The notes under the pieces are model-generated. The model saw nothing but the letters and a program-made list of their open reading frames with translations, did no database searches and was not told where the DNA came from. The position numbers and the translations under genes are program-made. Of a DNA stretch of 64,000 nt, positions 12,270 to 23,249 are shown one piece after another (position 1 is the first letter of the stretch; each line of letters opens with the position of its first letter). The DNA comes from Gnetum montanum (Eukaryota > Streptophyta > Gnetopsida > Gnetales > Gnetaceae): assembly GCA_015680685.1 (NCBI GenBank), contig MNCI01024076.1, forward strand, positions 1 through 64,000. The letters are read 5' to 3'.

Positions 12270-13340
12270 TTCTTGATGATGATCAACTACTTATTCTTCA
12301 AGACACTCATGAGGACCCTTGTGGGGGTCACTATGCTAGGAGACACATGGCCATTAAGATCATCATGGAAGGGTATTACTGGCAAACAATATTCAAGGAT
12401 GCTTACCACTTTGTTTACTCTTATGAATGCTGCCAATGTGATGGTGAAATAATTGCTCATATGTAGAGAGCTAAATAGTGGATCTAACCACTGGAGCCCT
12501 TTGACATTTGGGGCATCAATTTTATGGGTTTCATTACTTCCATGTCTAAGGAAAAGGCATACATCATAGTAACTACTGACTACTATACAAAATAGGTAGA
12601 AGTAGTGTCCATCATTGATTGCACATCTTTTATGGTTGTTGTACAATAGAAAGTTGTAAATATGTTTGGGATGCCACATGCTCTTCTTTCTAACAATGGA
12701 ACTCATATTACAGGTATTACCTTTTAGAAGCTCATGCAATGCTTAGGGGTTGAACATAAACCAACGACATCCTACCAACCTAAAGCTAATGATTTAAAAT
12801 AGGTTACCAATAGTAAAATAACAAAGATACTAATAAAACCCATTAGTAAAGATAGGAGGGATTTGATCACAAAACTCAATGATACCATTTGGGCCTAATG
12901 CTTCACTTGGACAATTCTTATTAGCTACTCTCCCTATGAGCTCATTTTTTAGAAAACAACCAACTCTTCTTATTCAAGAAAAACTCTATAGACATTCAAA
13001 AGCTTGTGATCTCAACCTTGACCTCATCCTAGCACAAAAAGAATGATTAATGAATTTCAACTTGCTAGATGAGAACTAATTATTGCCCTTGTGATCCAAC
13101 AAAGTGCACAAGGCATTCAATAAGCAATGACATGAACTTAGAATTAGGAAAGTAAAATTTAAACTAGGAGATAAGGTCCTCTATTTCAATCCCACACATG
13201 TGCCACAATAACTAAGTTTCAAACATTATGGGAGGGACCTTACATTATGTAAGAAACCTTTCCATCTAGGGCCATGTTAATTTACAAACTTGAAAGGCCA
13301 ACTAAGAAATAGCTAGTCAACATGCAACAACTCAAACCTT
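12270..13340 (+). pseudogene. Integrase of element A
   Basis: The N-terminal HHCC finger is visible as THEDPCGGHYARRH and YECCQCDGE (12300-12450). The core follows: PLEPFDIWGINFMGFI, IIVTTDYYTK-stop-VEVV (Trp replaced by TAG), ALLSNNGTHITG (catalytic Asp replaced by Asn), and TSYQPKAND where the family has a Gln/Asn/Gly/Glu block. TIWAxCFTWTILISYSPYEL closes the core. A C-terminal strand region reads weakly to about 13340. Confidence 0.85.
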
Positions 13341-14561
13341 TCCATGAACCTAAAAGAGCCATTAACTAGAACACCTTAATGGATGGACAAGAATTCTTAA
13401 TATTTCATATTTCCTTCTTTCAACTCAGTCATAGAGGTGATTACCATCCATTCTAAAAATAAGCAAGGTAGCTTCTTAGTTTTTCATTTTTTACACCATT
13501 TTTAGTATGTTCTATTTTTCTTAAATATTTTATAATTTCTTCTATATTTTAATTTATTTGATTTGGATTTTTCTTATGTTTATCTTCTTTTTCTTTGTTG
13601 CTAGCAAGACTAAGTGTAACTATAGCTATTAATTAATGGTGGTTTGTACTATAATGTTATTTGATTGCTAATCTCTGGATTCTATCTTTCAATTTTGATG
13701 ATTGATAACTAAGACATGGTTTACCTTTATGATAACAAGTAGTGAGTCCATGTCATCCATAAATCCAAAAAACTCTATGGTGTTCCTTTGTTTTTGAAAT
13801 ATGAGGTCCCTTCTTTAATGAAACTTATAATGAACTTGTGATCTTGGTAGTTTTCAAACTTGGGATGGATTAAATGGAAAGACAAGGGTGTGATTTCAAT
13901 GGGATTTGACACTTTTTGTACTTGCCTAATCTGTTGGATACATCAGTATCTTCATAGGTCCTTCGTCATTCCACTGTCGACCAATAACAAGAAGCTAAAG
14001 TCTTTGCATGGTGTGTTTCCATCAAAAAAAATAGAAAATAAAAAAACTGAAAATGGGAATTCAAGGCACACACCTTAAACAAAATGATGGGCTACAAGCA
14101 CTAGCTATAGCACTAGAAAGACTTGTTATTTATGCCTGAATGACCCCTCTAACTAAGGCCATTCTCACTTCCTACTTCTTTTTTCTTCTTTTTTTTGGAA
14201 TGATGATTGATTTGTGGAGATATTCTTGCACTTTGTTAGGTGGACTAGTCTAAGAGTGTCAATGCAAAGTCACTAAATGTAGATGGTTTTAGTTTAGACT
14301 AAGGATGGAATTTATCAAGTCATCTTAACCACAAAATCCACAAGGGACTACATGTGACCATGATACAGGTCTCCATTACACTCTCTATTTCATCCATCTA
14401 TGCTTTTCATAACTCACCTCACTTTCATTTTTCATGTTTATTTTAATGTCTATATTTCATATGGTCAAAATTCTCTAATAGTTTATTTGCTGATTTTGTC
14501 CTTAACTAACCATAACCATTAATCATCCAGAAAGCCCACGAACTCCTTGGTTTAGGGGCAT
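13341..14561 (+). other. Non-coding spacer of element A between integrase and accessory cassette
   Basis: Low-complexity AT-rich sequence with T-rich runs and no supported frame. Its last 200 bp resemble fragment C at 19560-19780, so it belongs to the element family rather than to a later insertion. Confidence 0.5.
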
Positions 14562-14588
14562 GAGCTTACTATGGGGAGGATCCACTTG
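14562..14588 (+). promoter_or_regulatory. Conserved purine-rich box upstream of the accessory cassette (element A)
   Basis: The box begins GAGCTTACTATGGGGAGG and continues with a BamHI-like GGATCC and ACTTG. Nearly the same 27 bp occur in fragment C (19742-19769) and in element I on the minus strand (55294-55320). In A and I it lies about 300 bp upstream of the dyad cluster of the internal promoter. Its centre, TATGGGGAGGA, looks like a polypurine tract. Function unknown. Confidence 0.55.
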
Positions 14589-14859
14589 AATACTTCTTGG
14601 TTGGGTTGGTTAAGTTCCTCATCCCTTAGACATTTTTGCATTCAAATCTTCCACATCCCATGTCAATTGCATCCAATTTTCCACTTCTTAATTAAAAATT
14701 TTCAAGCAAAATCTCCTTTTTGTGAATTATCCAACCCTCTTTGCACATTTCATCATGTTCTTGGCTCTTTTGGCTTCCTATGAACTTCAAATTTATGTAT
14801 AAACTCTTTTTTTTTACCTTATTTCTAATGATAAAAAATTCTATCTTTCTACCACATGA

Positions 14860-14962
14860 ATGGGATCTTGTCGATGCAATCGGCTGTGTCGACACGATTC
14901 CATTGACATAGCCAGCCACATTGATGCAATCTTGTTGACATAGGTTAAAAAATCTATAAATG
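14860..14962 (+). promoter_or_regulatory. LTR-like internal promoter of element A: dyad cluster plus TATA
   Basis: A run of GTCGATGCAATC, TGTCGACA, CATTGACAT, CATTGATGCAATC and GTTGACAT words at 14876-14942 precedes a TATA-like box (TATAAA, 14955-14960). The ATTGATG/GTCGAC words are those of the element's own LTR U3. The 16-mer GCCAGCCACATTGATG at 14911-14926 recurs exactly in the 3' LTR at 18562-18577. The accessory ORF starts about 400 bp downstream. It could instead be a buried LTR fragment. Confidence 0.5.
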
Positions 14963-15369
14963 GTGTAATAATCAGAACATTTTTTGCCATTTGCTTCAAA
15001 ATATGAGAGGTTTTTTTGTAGTTTTCAAAGCCCAAAATCTTCTAGAACCCATAACTTTCACACTGCTTGTCCGATTAACCTCATTATTCATTCTTGCAAC
15101 TACCGAAGATGAGCTCTATGTCATGAGGGCCACAAACCTTAGTTTTAACTCCCACAAGGTTTAACTAATAAAATAATATCAAAATCACTAATTCGTGAGA
15201 GTTAAACCATTCCAATGTACTCTAGTAGCCATCTAAATGAAATAATATTAAAATAATTAAATCTAAAATGATCACAACTTAGCTAGGTATGACTAATCCA
15301 AAGAGACAAGATAACCAAATATTCCAAAGTTACACATAAAACACTAATCCTTGGTCATGTTGTGATTAC

Positions 15370-18195
15370 AAATGACACCAAGACCTAAGCGTTTGTAGGA
15401 AGGAGGACTATCCCAATTGAGGGACATGGGGCCCAAAACTAACAAGGGTTAATGGCAAGAATAGCTCCAAGAGTTGGTAGCCAAAACTTATGCAATGGGA
15501 CCTCTTTGGGAGAAGCCTGAAGTGCAATCTATCTAACAAATTCCCACTGATATAATAGAGTAATTCCACCACGACTAACGCCAAACCTTGAGGTCACTTT
15601 GACAGATGCCTTTCTTAGGCAAATCATGGCTAGGGAGATTCAACATTAGGTTGTTCGAGAACTAAAATTTGATACCTTCTTGGAATTCACCCTAGAAGCA
15701 ATGAAAACTTAGTTATAGAATTCTCCTATGTGACCCATCATTTCTTCTAGTGGAGAATGGTATATCTCTCTAAAGTAACAGGTAGGGTGATGCCACAGTG
15801 AAAATCAAGGACATGAATTTTTCCTACTTAATGGAGGCCATCTCTTAGGCCCTCAAGTTTCTAAAAGCTAGGGTAAACTTGGTAGAAATCTCAATGTAAG
15901 TAGATCCAAAGGTGAAAAAGGAGTGGGTCCAACAATGCTATGGTGTTGACCACAAAGAATATGGTGCACTCACAATCGCAAAGCGAGCATACTTCAAGAT
16001 AGTGGCCCACCACCTCAATCAAATGGTGAGAACAAGTAAGGTTATAGTCTTCTCAGCTTGTGCATGTGCCATTCTTTGTAGAAAATTTCCTATCAATCTC
16101 CCATAGCTAATCTATCTTGAGATAGAGAAGCACTTCAAGGAAAATGATCATGGGAGGAAGGCACTTTTGCTTCCATGCTTGATCTAAAAATTATGTAAAA
16201 TAGGAGGAATAACCAACTATTTCAATGACACACTTTGACATGCTCCAGCCACATCTTGGATGGAAATGATGAAAGATAAGGTGCTTGTCAAAATGCAAGA
16301 AGAGGAGCAACCACCATCCCACCCACTCATGAAACAATATCGGAGGCCTACACTACCATCGATCACATGCGTGAACTTTGTGAGTAACTCCTGTAGCAAT
16401 AGCAAGTAGGATTGAGTGGTGGACAATACTCTATCTACATACTAGAATTGAGCCATCTCAATGAAGTACCAAGATCCATTAGCGAGATGGAGGAGTTGAA
16501 GCTAATGTTTTCTACCCAATGAATACAAGTGCCTACAAGATTGAATCACAACACTCGAGAGATAATAGTGTTCCTCTTAGAAAAACAATAAATCCTAAAA
16601 ATCTCTAGAAATGTCACTACTTTTTTAGTTCACTTAGTAGAGGGCAAAGGGACAATTGTCTTGGCGATGTAGCACCAACGATAGGAAATAGTGGTAGAGG
16701 TGGTAGTTGATAGAGTGGCTAAAGCACCCAATGACCCTACAACATCTGTGTTAGATGTAGCTACACTCAGATATGTGTAGGTGTCCATAGGAGTAGGAAG
16801 TGGGAGATTCAGTGTAGCCCAACATGACGAGTTGCTGGACCAAGTAGTGGGAACAGGGTAATCATTTCTAAATATCTTTGATCTTCTAAATACCATCACT
16901 ACAACCTAGTCAAAGCTACTTGAGACTAGGGGCAAAGTCCTCATTTCTAATGCCCAACTTGAAAAAACCAAAACTAAAAATCAATGTTTGGTTGTGTAAG
17001 TTGCAAAATTGAAAGCCCGCCTTGTTGATCCCATCGTACATAGCTAGAATGTAACACGAGATTAAGCTTTTCAACAACTTCAACATAAACTCCAAGAGGC
17101 TGAGTACATAAAGGACTTTGTAACCTTTGACCAATCCATAGTAGAAGCTACAACATATAAAATATAAAAGGACTTATTGGAGGTTCATAAGGAAAATGTA
17201 GTTTTAACCCATGATAACCATCACCTACAAAATATCAATATTCAGAAAGATCAAATGGCAAAATTCATTTGACAAGAGCAAGAGTATCTTGCCAAGGTGA
17301 ACACAAAACTAAAAATGTTGGCTATAGAAAATCACAATCTCTCGATGGAGGAGGTTTAAGCTCTTCATCAACAATCATCAATCGAGATTTTTGCCTAGAA
17401 AAATGAAGCCCTAAGTTTAAAAGGATCAAAAATCATTACAGAGACTAGGTTGGCCTTCAGAATGAAATTAATGAAAAACATATTCAACATGCAAAGGTAA
17501 AGATGAATGAGGCCCTGTAACGACTTCGACAAGGAGACAATGTGTGGCAGCCCATCTTTGATGGACTAAACAATTATAAGAAGGCAAAAATCCACCTCAA
17601 TGAGCTACAGATCAAGGAGATGATGGAGTACATGGAGCTAGCCAACTTTCAGTATTCAAACCTAGCAATGTTGACTATCAATAGGCCAAGATTAGAATTA
17701 GAGAAACAAGTGGCTAGTTCGTACCTGTTGTACGAGGTCAAGTTCAAGCATCATAAGGAGACAAAGCAAAAGCTAAAAATGACCACTGCTAAACTTAAAG
17801 TTCTCAAAACTTGATTCATAGATCAAATATCAATAGCTGAGAACCTAGCCAAGATAATGAATGACTTCTAGGAGCTATGAAATGCTACCAGGGCATTCAA
17901 TTTCAAATGCAAATAATTCATTGCCTAGTTTGATAATGCCAAGGAGTAGTTCCCTATAGTGTCCCATCCTTTGGATGTTTCCATACTGGCCCACATTGAT
18001 GATACTACATGGACCGTGTATGATTCCAAGAGTAAGGAAGAGAAGATGAAAGCATTGTTGGATGCCTTTCATATTTCACTAGAAGTCATAGTTGCAGCAG
18101 GATAACCACAACCTCAACATCAACTACCACATGCATTGATGGTAGGAGAAGGTCCTTCATCATCTTAGGAACCTCCATCACCTATGATTATTTCA
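15370..18195 (+). pseudogene. Accessory ORF of element A, function unknown
   Basis: A long degenerate frame after integrase and before the 3' LTR. Recognisable open parts are 15912-16106 (VKKEWVQQCYGVDHKEYGAL, then AYFKIVAHHLNQ) and 17542-17814 (LANFQYSNLAMLTINRPRLE, then a Lys/Glu-rich coiled-coil-like segment to KLKVLKT). It ends in a Pro/Gln-rich tail (QPQHQLPHA, then GEGPSSS and EPPSP). Homologous sequence occurs in element I on the minus strand (51750-54500) and, for the tail only, in fragment C (19270-19380). I do not recognise the family. Extra ORFs are known in Tat-lineage elements, mostly of unknown function. Confidence 0.6.
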
Positions 18196-18462
18196 TTTTC
18201 TATTTGTCTTCGAATGTCAAAGGAATTTTTGTTGTTCATTTTTCTAATGGTCTTTAATGTTTCTTTCATGAATGCCTATTTTTGTTAAAATTATAAATTT
18301 GTACACTTGGACACTTAGCATCAGTTTGAGTTAGCATGTCTATTAGCTAGTCAAGAAATAATCCCATATATTCCTAAAATTTTGTAAAGAGGTTGTTCCT
18401 CCCTTTGTTCACTCAAGGATGAATTTTCATTCAGTCATGGAGATATGGGAATCATTGTGGGT

Positions 18463-19143
18463 TGATGGCATCAATGGGATCCTATCAAGAAATCCCATGG
18501 TTTGCTACATCAACATGTAGGCATTAACATAGTGTTCTATTTTGCCTATATATGTGCATGTGCCAGCCACATTGATGGCATTTGTCGTTAAGTAGCATAG
18601 TAGAGCTCTTGTAGTTTGTTCATTTAAGATTTAGAATATTTTTTAAGTACCTATATTAGGAGTGAAAAGTGTACAAATCTTTATTTGAGCATTGATGCAC
18701 TTGGACACCTTGGTGTGAATGGTAATCAAGACAAGCTTTCTTCATAAACCTTGTAGCACTTGGACTTAGCCTAATGTTTACCTTAATACATTTAGTATTC
18801 ATGAAATTAACATTTATGAATTTAATTAATTAATTGGATTCAAATAATTAATGCACATAAATATGACCATTCCAAGCATACATTAATGCTTGGTAATTCG
18901 AGTAGCACTTAATGCTTGGTAATCTAGTAGTGTTGCAACATGTTCAAGATGTGTACAGAAGATGGGAATAGATATTTGTATTAGAATTAATTAAGGCATT
19001 AATTATTCATTAGATTAATTAAACATTTAATTTATTTATTTTTAGCACTTAGGTAAATTAAATAAAAAACATAAAAATGATAAACATCATATGCCTCAGT
19101 TATACTTAACCGTACCATTGCATCTCACAAGTGGAACTAGGAA
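18463..19143 (+). repeat. 3' LTR of element A, 3'-truncated
   Basis: Starts TGATGGCATC and aligns with the 5' LTR from its TATA-like region (TATATA near 18548) to GTGGAACTAGGAA at 19131-19143. The last 135 bp of the LTR are missing. Unrelated element sequence (fragment C) begins at about 19147. Confidence 0.8.
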
Positions 19144-19146
19144 TCA

Positions 19147-19785
19147 GTGGTTAGCCACTAGATTCCTTCTTGGTTAGTGGCTATTGCATATAGGCATCGT
19201 TGAATTTTTTATTTAGTAGCACATTTACTGCATGCTTGAATGGATGCCTGCTTAATGGACCAAAGTTGTAGTAGCCATAGGACAACCAAAACCACCACCT
19301 CAACCACCACATGAACCTAAAGCTAGCGAGGGCCCATTAGAACCACCACCACCAGGAACTATGTGATTCTCTTTAGTAACTTTAGCATCTTGGTGGGGTT
19401 GTGAGTCCATTTTTGTCAAGGTGTTCAATTTTTTTGTCCACGAACACCAGAGTTTTGTAATTTTTTCCATACAATTGGGCAACTTATCCATATGCTTCAC
19501 AAAGGAACTTTATCAATCTTGACCTCGAAACTCTATTCCATACACTCTCCCCCTCATTAGTTGCTCTCCATTACTTACCTCACTACCAATTTCATGTTTT
19601 GATCATGTATCTTGGTTTGTTGGTACTTCTAATTCCTTTGGTTGGTTCTTGGGGATATGAGCAATAACTCTCAGTGGCCATTAATTAGCTATGGGATCCA
19701 CAGACTCCTAAGTTAAAGATGTGCAAGGGAAAACAAGGCTAGAGCCTACTATGGGGAGGACACACTTGCATATCCTTTAGGTGGA
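19147..19785 (+). mobile_element. Fragment C: tail of an accessory ORF plus flanking non-coding element sequence
   Basis: At 19270-19375 the plus strand reads VVAIGQPKPPPQPPHEP, then GPLEPPPPGTM, homologous to the accessory ORF tail in element A (18089-18190). Positions 19560-19785 resemble element A 14380-14600, including the purine-rich box at 19742-19769. It joins element A's truncated LTR on the left and element B's RT (opposite strand) on the right, so both ends are rearrangement breakpoints. Confidence 0.6.
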
Positions 19786-20010
19786 GATTTCATCCATAAA
19801 AACTTCTACACCATTGCCAATTTGCTGTTGGAAGATGCTGAGGACAAGGTGTTGGAAGGTTGTGGGTGCATTACACAAGCTAAAGGGCATCTTTTTGTAT
19901 GCGAAAGTCCCCCAGGAACTTGTAAACATTGTCTTGGCCTAGTCCTCTGGAATAATATGAATTTGGTTATAGCCACTGTAACCATCTAGGAAGCTGTAGT
20001 AACAATTTGA
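19786..20010 (-). pseudogene. RT fragment of element B
   Basis: The minus strand gives YYSFLDGYSGYNQIHIIPED, then MFTSSWGTFAYKKMPFSLC, NAPTTFQHLVLSIFQQQIG and VEVFMDEIST, which is the central palm of a Ty3/gypsy RT. The second catalytic Asp is replaced by Glu (FMDE). The fragment ends just after the catalytic box at the junction with fragment C. Confidence 0.85.
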
Positions 20011-20329
20011 AGGATAGTATTCTATAGTGACAGAGATTGGACCCATAAGTATTCTAGAGGATAGTAATGATTTTGGAAGGTCACATGACTAGAAGAGATC
20101 CACAAGGACATTGGCTACTGAACGTAGTACCCATAAGTATCCGATTATCGATAAGGGTACTGCTAACTTGGGGGTGGCATCCCCCATGACTGTGGGTGTT
20201 GCCATTGTTGGTAGTGCTTATATGGTTGCGGTGGAGCTCCACTTCGATAATATCCCTGTTGCTAGTGGAATTACCTAGAATTACCTTGTGGATAAGGCAA
20301 TCTTCGGGGTGTTTGCCTTTTTTCTAAGT

Positions 20330-20430
20330 GAGGATTTAGAGTTTACACCTTAGACTCTTGCAAATGTGACACCATGGGGCAACATCCCTTAGGATGTTCA
20401 TATTGGCATATGTCACATCCATCATCTTTC
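20330..20430 (-). pseudogene. Compact Cys/His cluster of element B gag
   Basis: The minus strand reads CDICQYEHPKGCCPMVSHLQ. The spacing C-x2-C-x3-H-x3-C is one residue shorter in two places than the classic CCHC knuckle (C-x2-C-x4-H-x4-C). The equivalent block in element A kept EHPKGC but lost the first two Cys. Confidence 0.55.
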
Positions 20431-20699
20431 TTGGTATCAGAGTCTGCAACTTGTTCTACCACAACAACTTTGGCCCTACCTTTGTGGTAGGCACATTTAG
20501 ATTTTTTTCTCCTTCGTTGATCTTGATGATTACTCTATTCTTTGGATTCTTCTACAATTTTTAGAACACTTTGAAATTTTTCATCCAAAGAATCCCACAT
20601 CTTGTCAACCTTGGCCAAAATTTTAGAAGCAAATTTTTGTATGGGTAAGGTCTTCTTGTTCATTGCTGCATCTAGTGGTGATTCCTCTTCATCTTCATA

Positions 20700-22196
20700 G
20701 AATTGAACTTCCCTCTTCCAGATGGAATGGTCCTAATTATATTCCTCTACACTTTCCCACTTTTGTAGTTCTCCCTCTTCCTTTGTACTTGCTCAATTAA
20801 TCACTGAAGCTGATGAGCCATTAACTCAGATAGCTGTCCTTGCGTTTAAATGCCAAGGATCTTTCTTATTTCAAAACATAGCCCATCTATGACATGGTGG
20901 AGCTGTTCCTGCTGAGAGTAGTCATGACCAAAGCATCGATGCAACAATGAGTAATATTTACCCATGGTTTCATCCAAGGGTTCCTGGCTACCTTATTTTC
21001 ACCCCTAAATTTGTTGTCTTAGATTAGATGCTCTAGAGTAAGTTTGGTATTTGTCATTGAAGAGCTCCAGCATTGTACTTCATTGCCTAATTAATTCCAA
21101 CTTCAAAGACTAGTACCAATTTTCTACTTCCTTGATGAATTTTTGAGGGAATAGCTTGAGTTTTTACCATTTATTTTCAATATTTTGTAGGGTGTAGGCA
21201 TCATGAAATGCTTGTAGGTAATTTTTTGGATCACAATTATATTCCCCTTCAAATCTAGGGATGTTTTTCATATCAAGGTGCTTGGTTCGGCTCTCTCTCA
21301 AGTGCCTAGTAGGTATTTGAACTACCTCTGCTATGTTGAGCATGCTTTGAGTGGCAAGTAGTGGTTCATCAAAGTCATGGTCTCAATGATCGCCATGGCA
21401 TCTGTGATGGTCTCTACTACCTCTCCTTTCATGATGGTGAGCCTCTTGTGACTACCCATGCCCTTGGTCACAACATCCTTGTTGACCTCCTTAATCATGT
21501 TGGTCTCAATGATCATCATCATCACAATCTCTCTTATGATGGTTGCAATCAAAGTTAGAACCTAATGAAGATAAGGTGGAAAGAGAGGAAGGAGAAGAGG
21601 GGGGAGAACTATCATCCCCATGGTTTTTATTACCTCCTCTTCCATGATGATAGCCTCAATCTTCACATCCATCTTCACCTCCACCATGATCTCCTTTGTG
21701 AGATCCCTCATCATCCTGGGACTCTCAGTCCCTTGAAACTTTACTCTGTATGATGGATTGTATGTTCTGATGTGGGGGAGAAGATTCAAAAGAATGAGAA
21801 CTATGAGAAATAGGTTCCTCATCATTGTGTTGGTCCTACAAGAACAAAGGGTTACTAAACCATTTTTCCTTTACATGTTCATGGTGTTTTTCATGTTGCC
21901 GATCTTGTTTACGCTATGCCTCATTTGGACGATAGTCCCAATAATCGTGATCCTACATAATGTACTCCACACCTTGGTCCTGAATGCCCAATTTGGTGAG
22001 AGTTTGGAGCAGCATTCTAGGAACTGATCGATCAAGGTAATATAATGTTGCCCTCCATGTCTCGGCATTACATCTACTCATCCTGATGCAGAATGAAGGT
22101 GAAGTTGGGTATATACTCATTCGGATGAGTATATACCACCCGACATTCCTGGGGCAGTCATGGGTTAGATCTATCTTGCCTATGAGAAGAAGACAT
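20700..22196 (-). pseudogene. gag of element B
   Basis: The start ATG at 22196 gives MSSSHR, matching element A. An Asp/His-rich stretch (21330-21560) is followed by DMKNIPRFEGEYNCDPKNYL, then AFHDAYTLQNIE, LKLFPQKFIKEVENWYQSLK-like sequence and ETMGKYYSLLHRCFGHDYSQ, a retrotransposon gag capsid core that is better preserved than in A. It contains fewer stops than A's gag but is still frameshifted. Confidence 0.75.
22108..22137 (-). other. Perfect 13-bp-arm inverted repeat near the 5' end of gag (element B)
   Basis: Arms GGTATATACTCAT (22108-22120) and its exact complement (22125-22137) around a 4-nt loop. Degenerate versions lie at the same place in elements A (7287-7308) and H (63288-63316). 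Confidence 0.7.
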
Positions 22197-22339
22197 ACTA
22201 GTGTTAAATATCAAATAACTTGGTGTGCCTTACTCTTACCTAAGTCACATAGTGTGAGTAGATTTCAATGTAATGGATCTATTCCAACGAAGTGAGTGAT
22301 GATCTTGCTAAGGCTAGATAGTGCACGTAAGACTAATAG

Positions 22340-22357
22340 TCCCTGGTAACAAAGCCA
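22340..22357 (-). other. Primer binding site of element B
   Basis: The minus strand reads TGGCTTTGTTACCAGGGA, four bases after the LTR end. It is a diverged form of the tRNA-Asp-type site seen in A and H. Confidence 0.65.
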
Positions 22358-22361
22358 ATGA

Positions 22362-23243
22362 TGAGTGGTGAGGTACCCCTATGTCCAACCATACGAATCA
22401 TAAGTGTTCAAGCATGACCTAGTTGAATTCCAAAGATTGCGAGCAGTTACGCACACAGAATTCTAGCCATCAAAATCCTAGTTAGAACGGTCATTGTCCT
22501 CACAACCTCACTTGTGACATTCTAGAATGATGGTTAAGTGAGACTGAGGCATATGATTTTTTTATATTTTTTCTTTTATTTTTAATATCAAATTCTTCTA
22601 ATATAGGGAGTGAAAGGCTAGATAATTTAAGATTCCACTACTCTATCACTCGACTACCCCTAGCATAAGCAGTCGGTCCCACCCTCTGTGCACATCTTGA
22701 GCATGTCCTAATCACTACTAGGTTGCCAAATGTTAAGTGTCACTAGGTTGCCAAGTGTCAAACATATGTTCGAGGTAGTCATGCTTATGTGTTCTTGTGG
22801 ACTATGAAAGTGTATGGTAACTATAAAGCGATAACAAAAGCATTAGAATTATTAAAGTATTAAAATATTAATGCTTAAGTAATCTAGTTCAAATGTTGCA
22901 AGGAATGTCCAAAAAGCTTGTCTTTATTTCCATTCATGCCAATGGGCTTAGGTACATTAGTGCTTGAATAAAGAGCCGTACACTCTTTGAACTCCTTCTG
23001 TGAGCACTTGGAAAATAATCTAACTCTTGCGAAAACAAACTACAACAGCTTTGCTATAACTTGAACAAAAGGTGCCATAAATGCAATGGGTGCATGCATA
23101 TTTATAGTGAAAAATGGACTCTACATTGATGAGGCCATGTCAACACATGAAAAGATGCATCTATGGGGTCACATCAACGTGGCAATGTTGACAAGGCTTC
23201 CTTAATGTAGCCCAGTCGACATAGTCAACTGGATGCTTCATCA
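22362..23243 (-). repeat. 5' LTR of element B (882 bp)
   Basis: On the minus strand it starts TGATGAAGCATCC (right edge 23243) and ends CCACTCA (left edge 22362). TATA box TATAAATA is the complement of 23099-23106 and AATAAA the complement of 22923-22928. Between start and TATA it carries GTTGAC/GTCGAC/TCAAC words, a private variant of the dyad clusters seen in the other LTRs. Confidence 0.8.
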
Positions 23244-23249
23244 AAAGGT

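Larger units (their letters stand above)
6186..19143 (+). mobile_element. Tat/Athila-like LTR retrotransposon A, nearly full length, dead
   Basis: About 13 kb between two related LTRs in direct orientation. Internal order: primer site, gag, protease, RT, RNase H, integrase, about 1.5 kb without coding, an LTR-like internal promoter, a long accessory ORF, then the 3' LTR. The LTR starts TGATGAGTC and ends ACTCGATTCTCA, and relatives B, H and I share this start and end style. All coding parts carry stops, mostly TAG/TAA where Gln or Trp is expected. The 3' LTR stops abruptly at 19143, so no target duplication can be tested. Confidence 0.85.
19786..23243 (-). mobile_element. Element B: 5' half of an A-like retrotransposon on the minus strand
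   Basis: Reading right to left: 5' LTR (22362-23243), primer site (22340-22357), gag (22196 down to about 20700), Cys/His cluster (about 20420), then RT (20010-19786), where the element stops at a breakpoint. The protease is missing between the gag end and RT, so there is also an internal deletion near 20010-20330. The right end abuts a chromovirus integrase. Confidence 0.8.

Noticed and set aside
12287-12739. 150-codon minus-strand frame
   Set aside because: Lies opposite the integrase of element A, whose HHCC finger and core motifs are clear on the plus strand.
21331-21825. Met/Ile-rich frames in gag of element B and the similar frame at 7715-8095 in A
   Set aside because: They are out-of-frame readings of the His/Asp-rich gag stretch (GAT/CAT codons shift to ATG/ATC).
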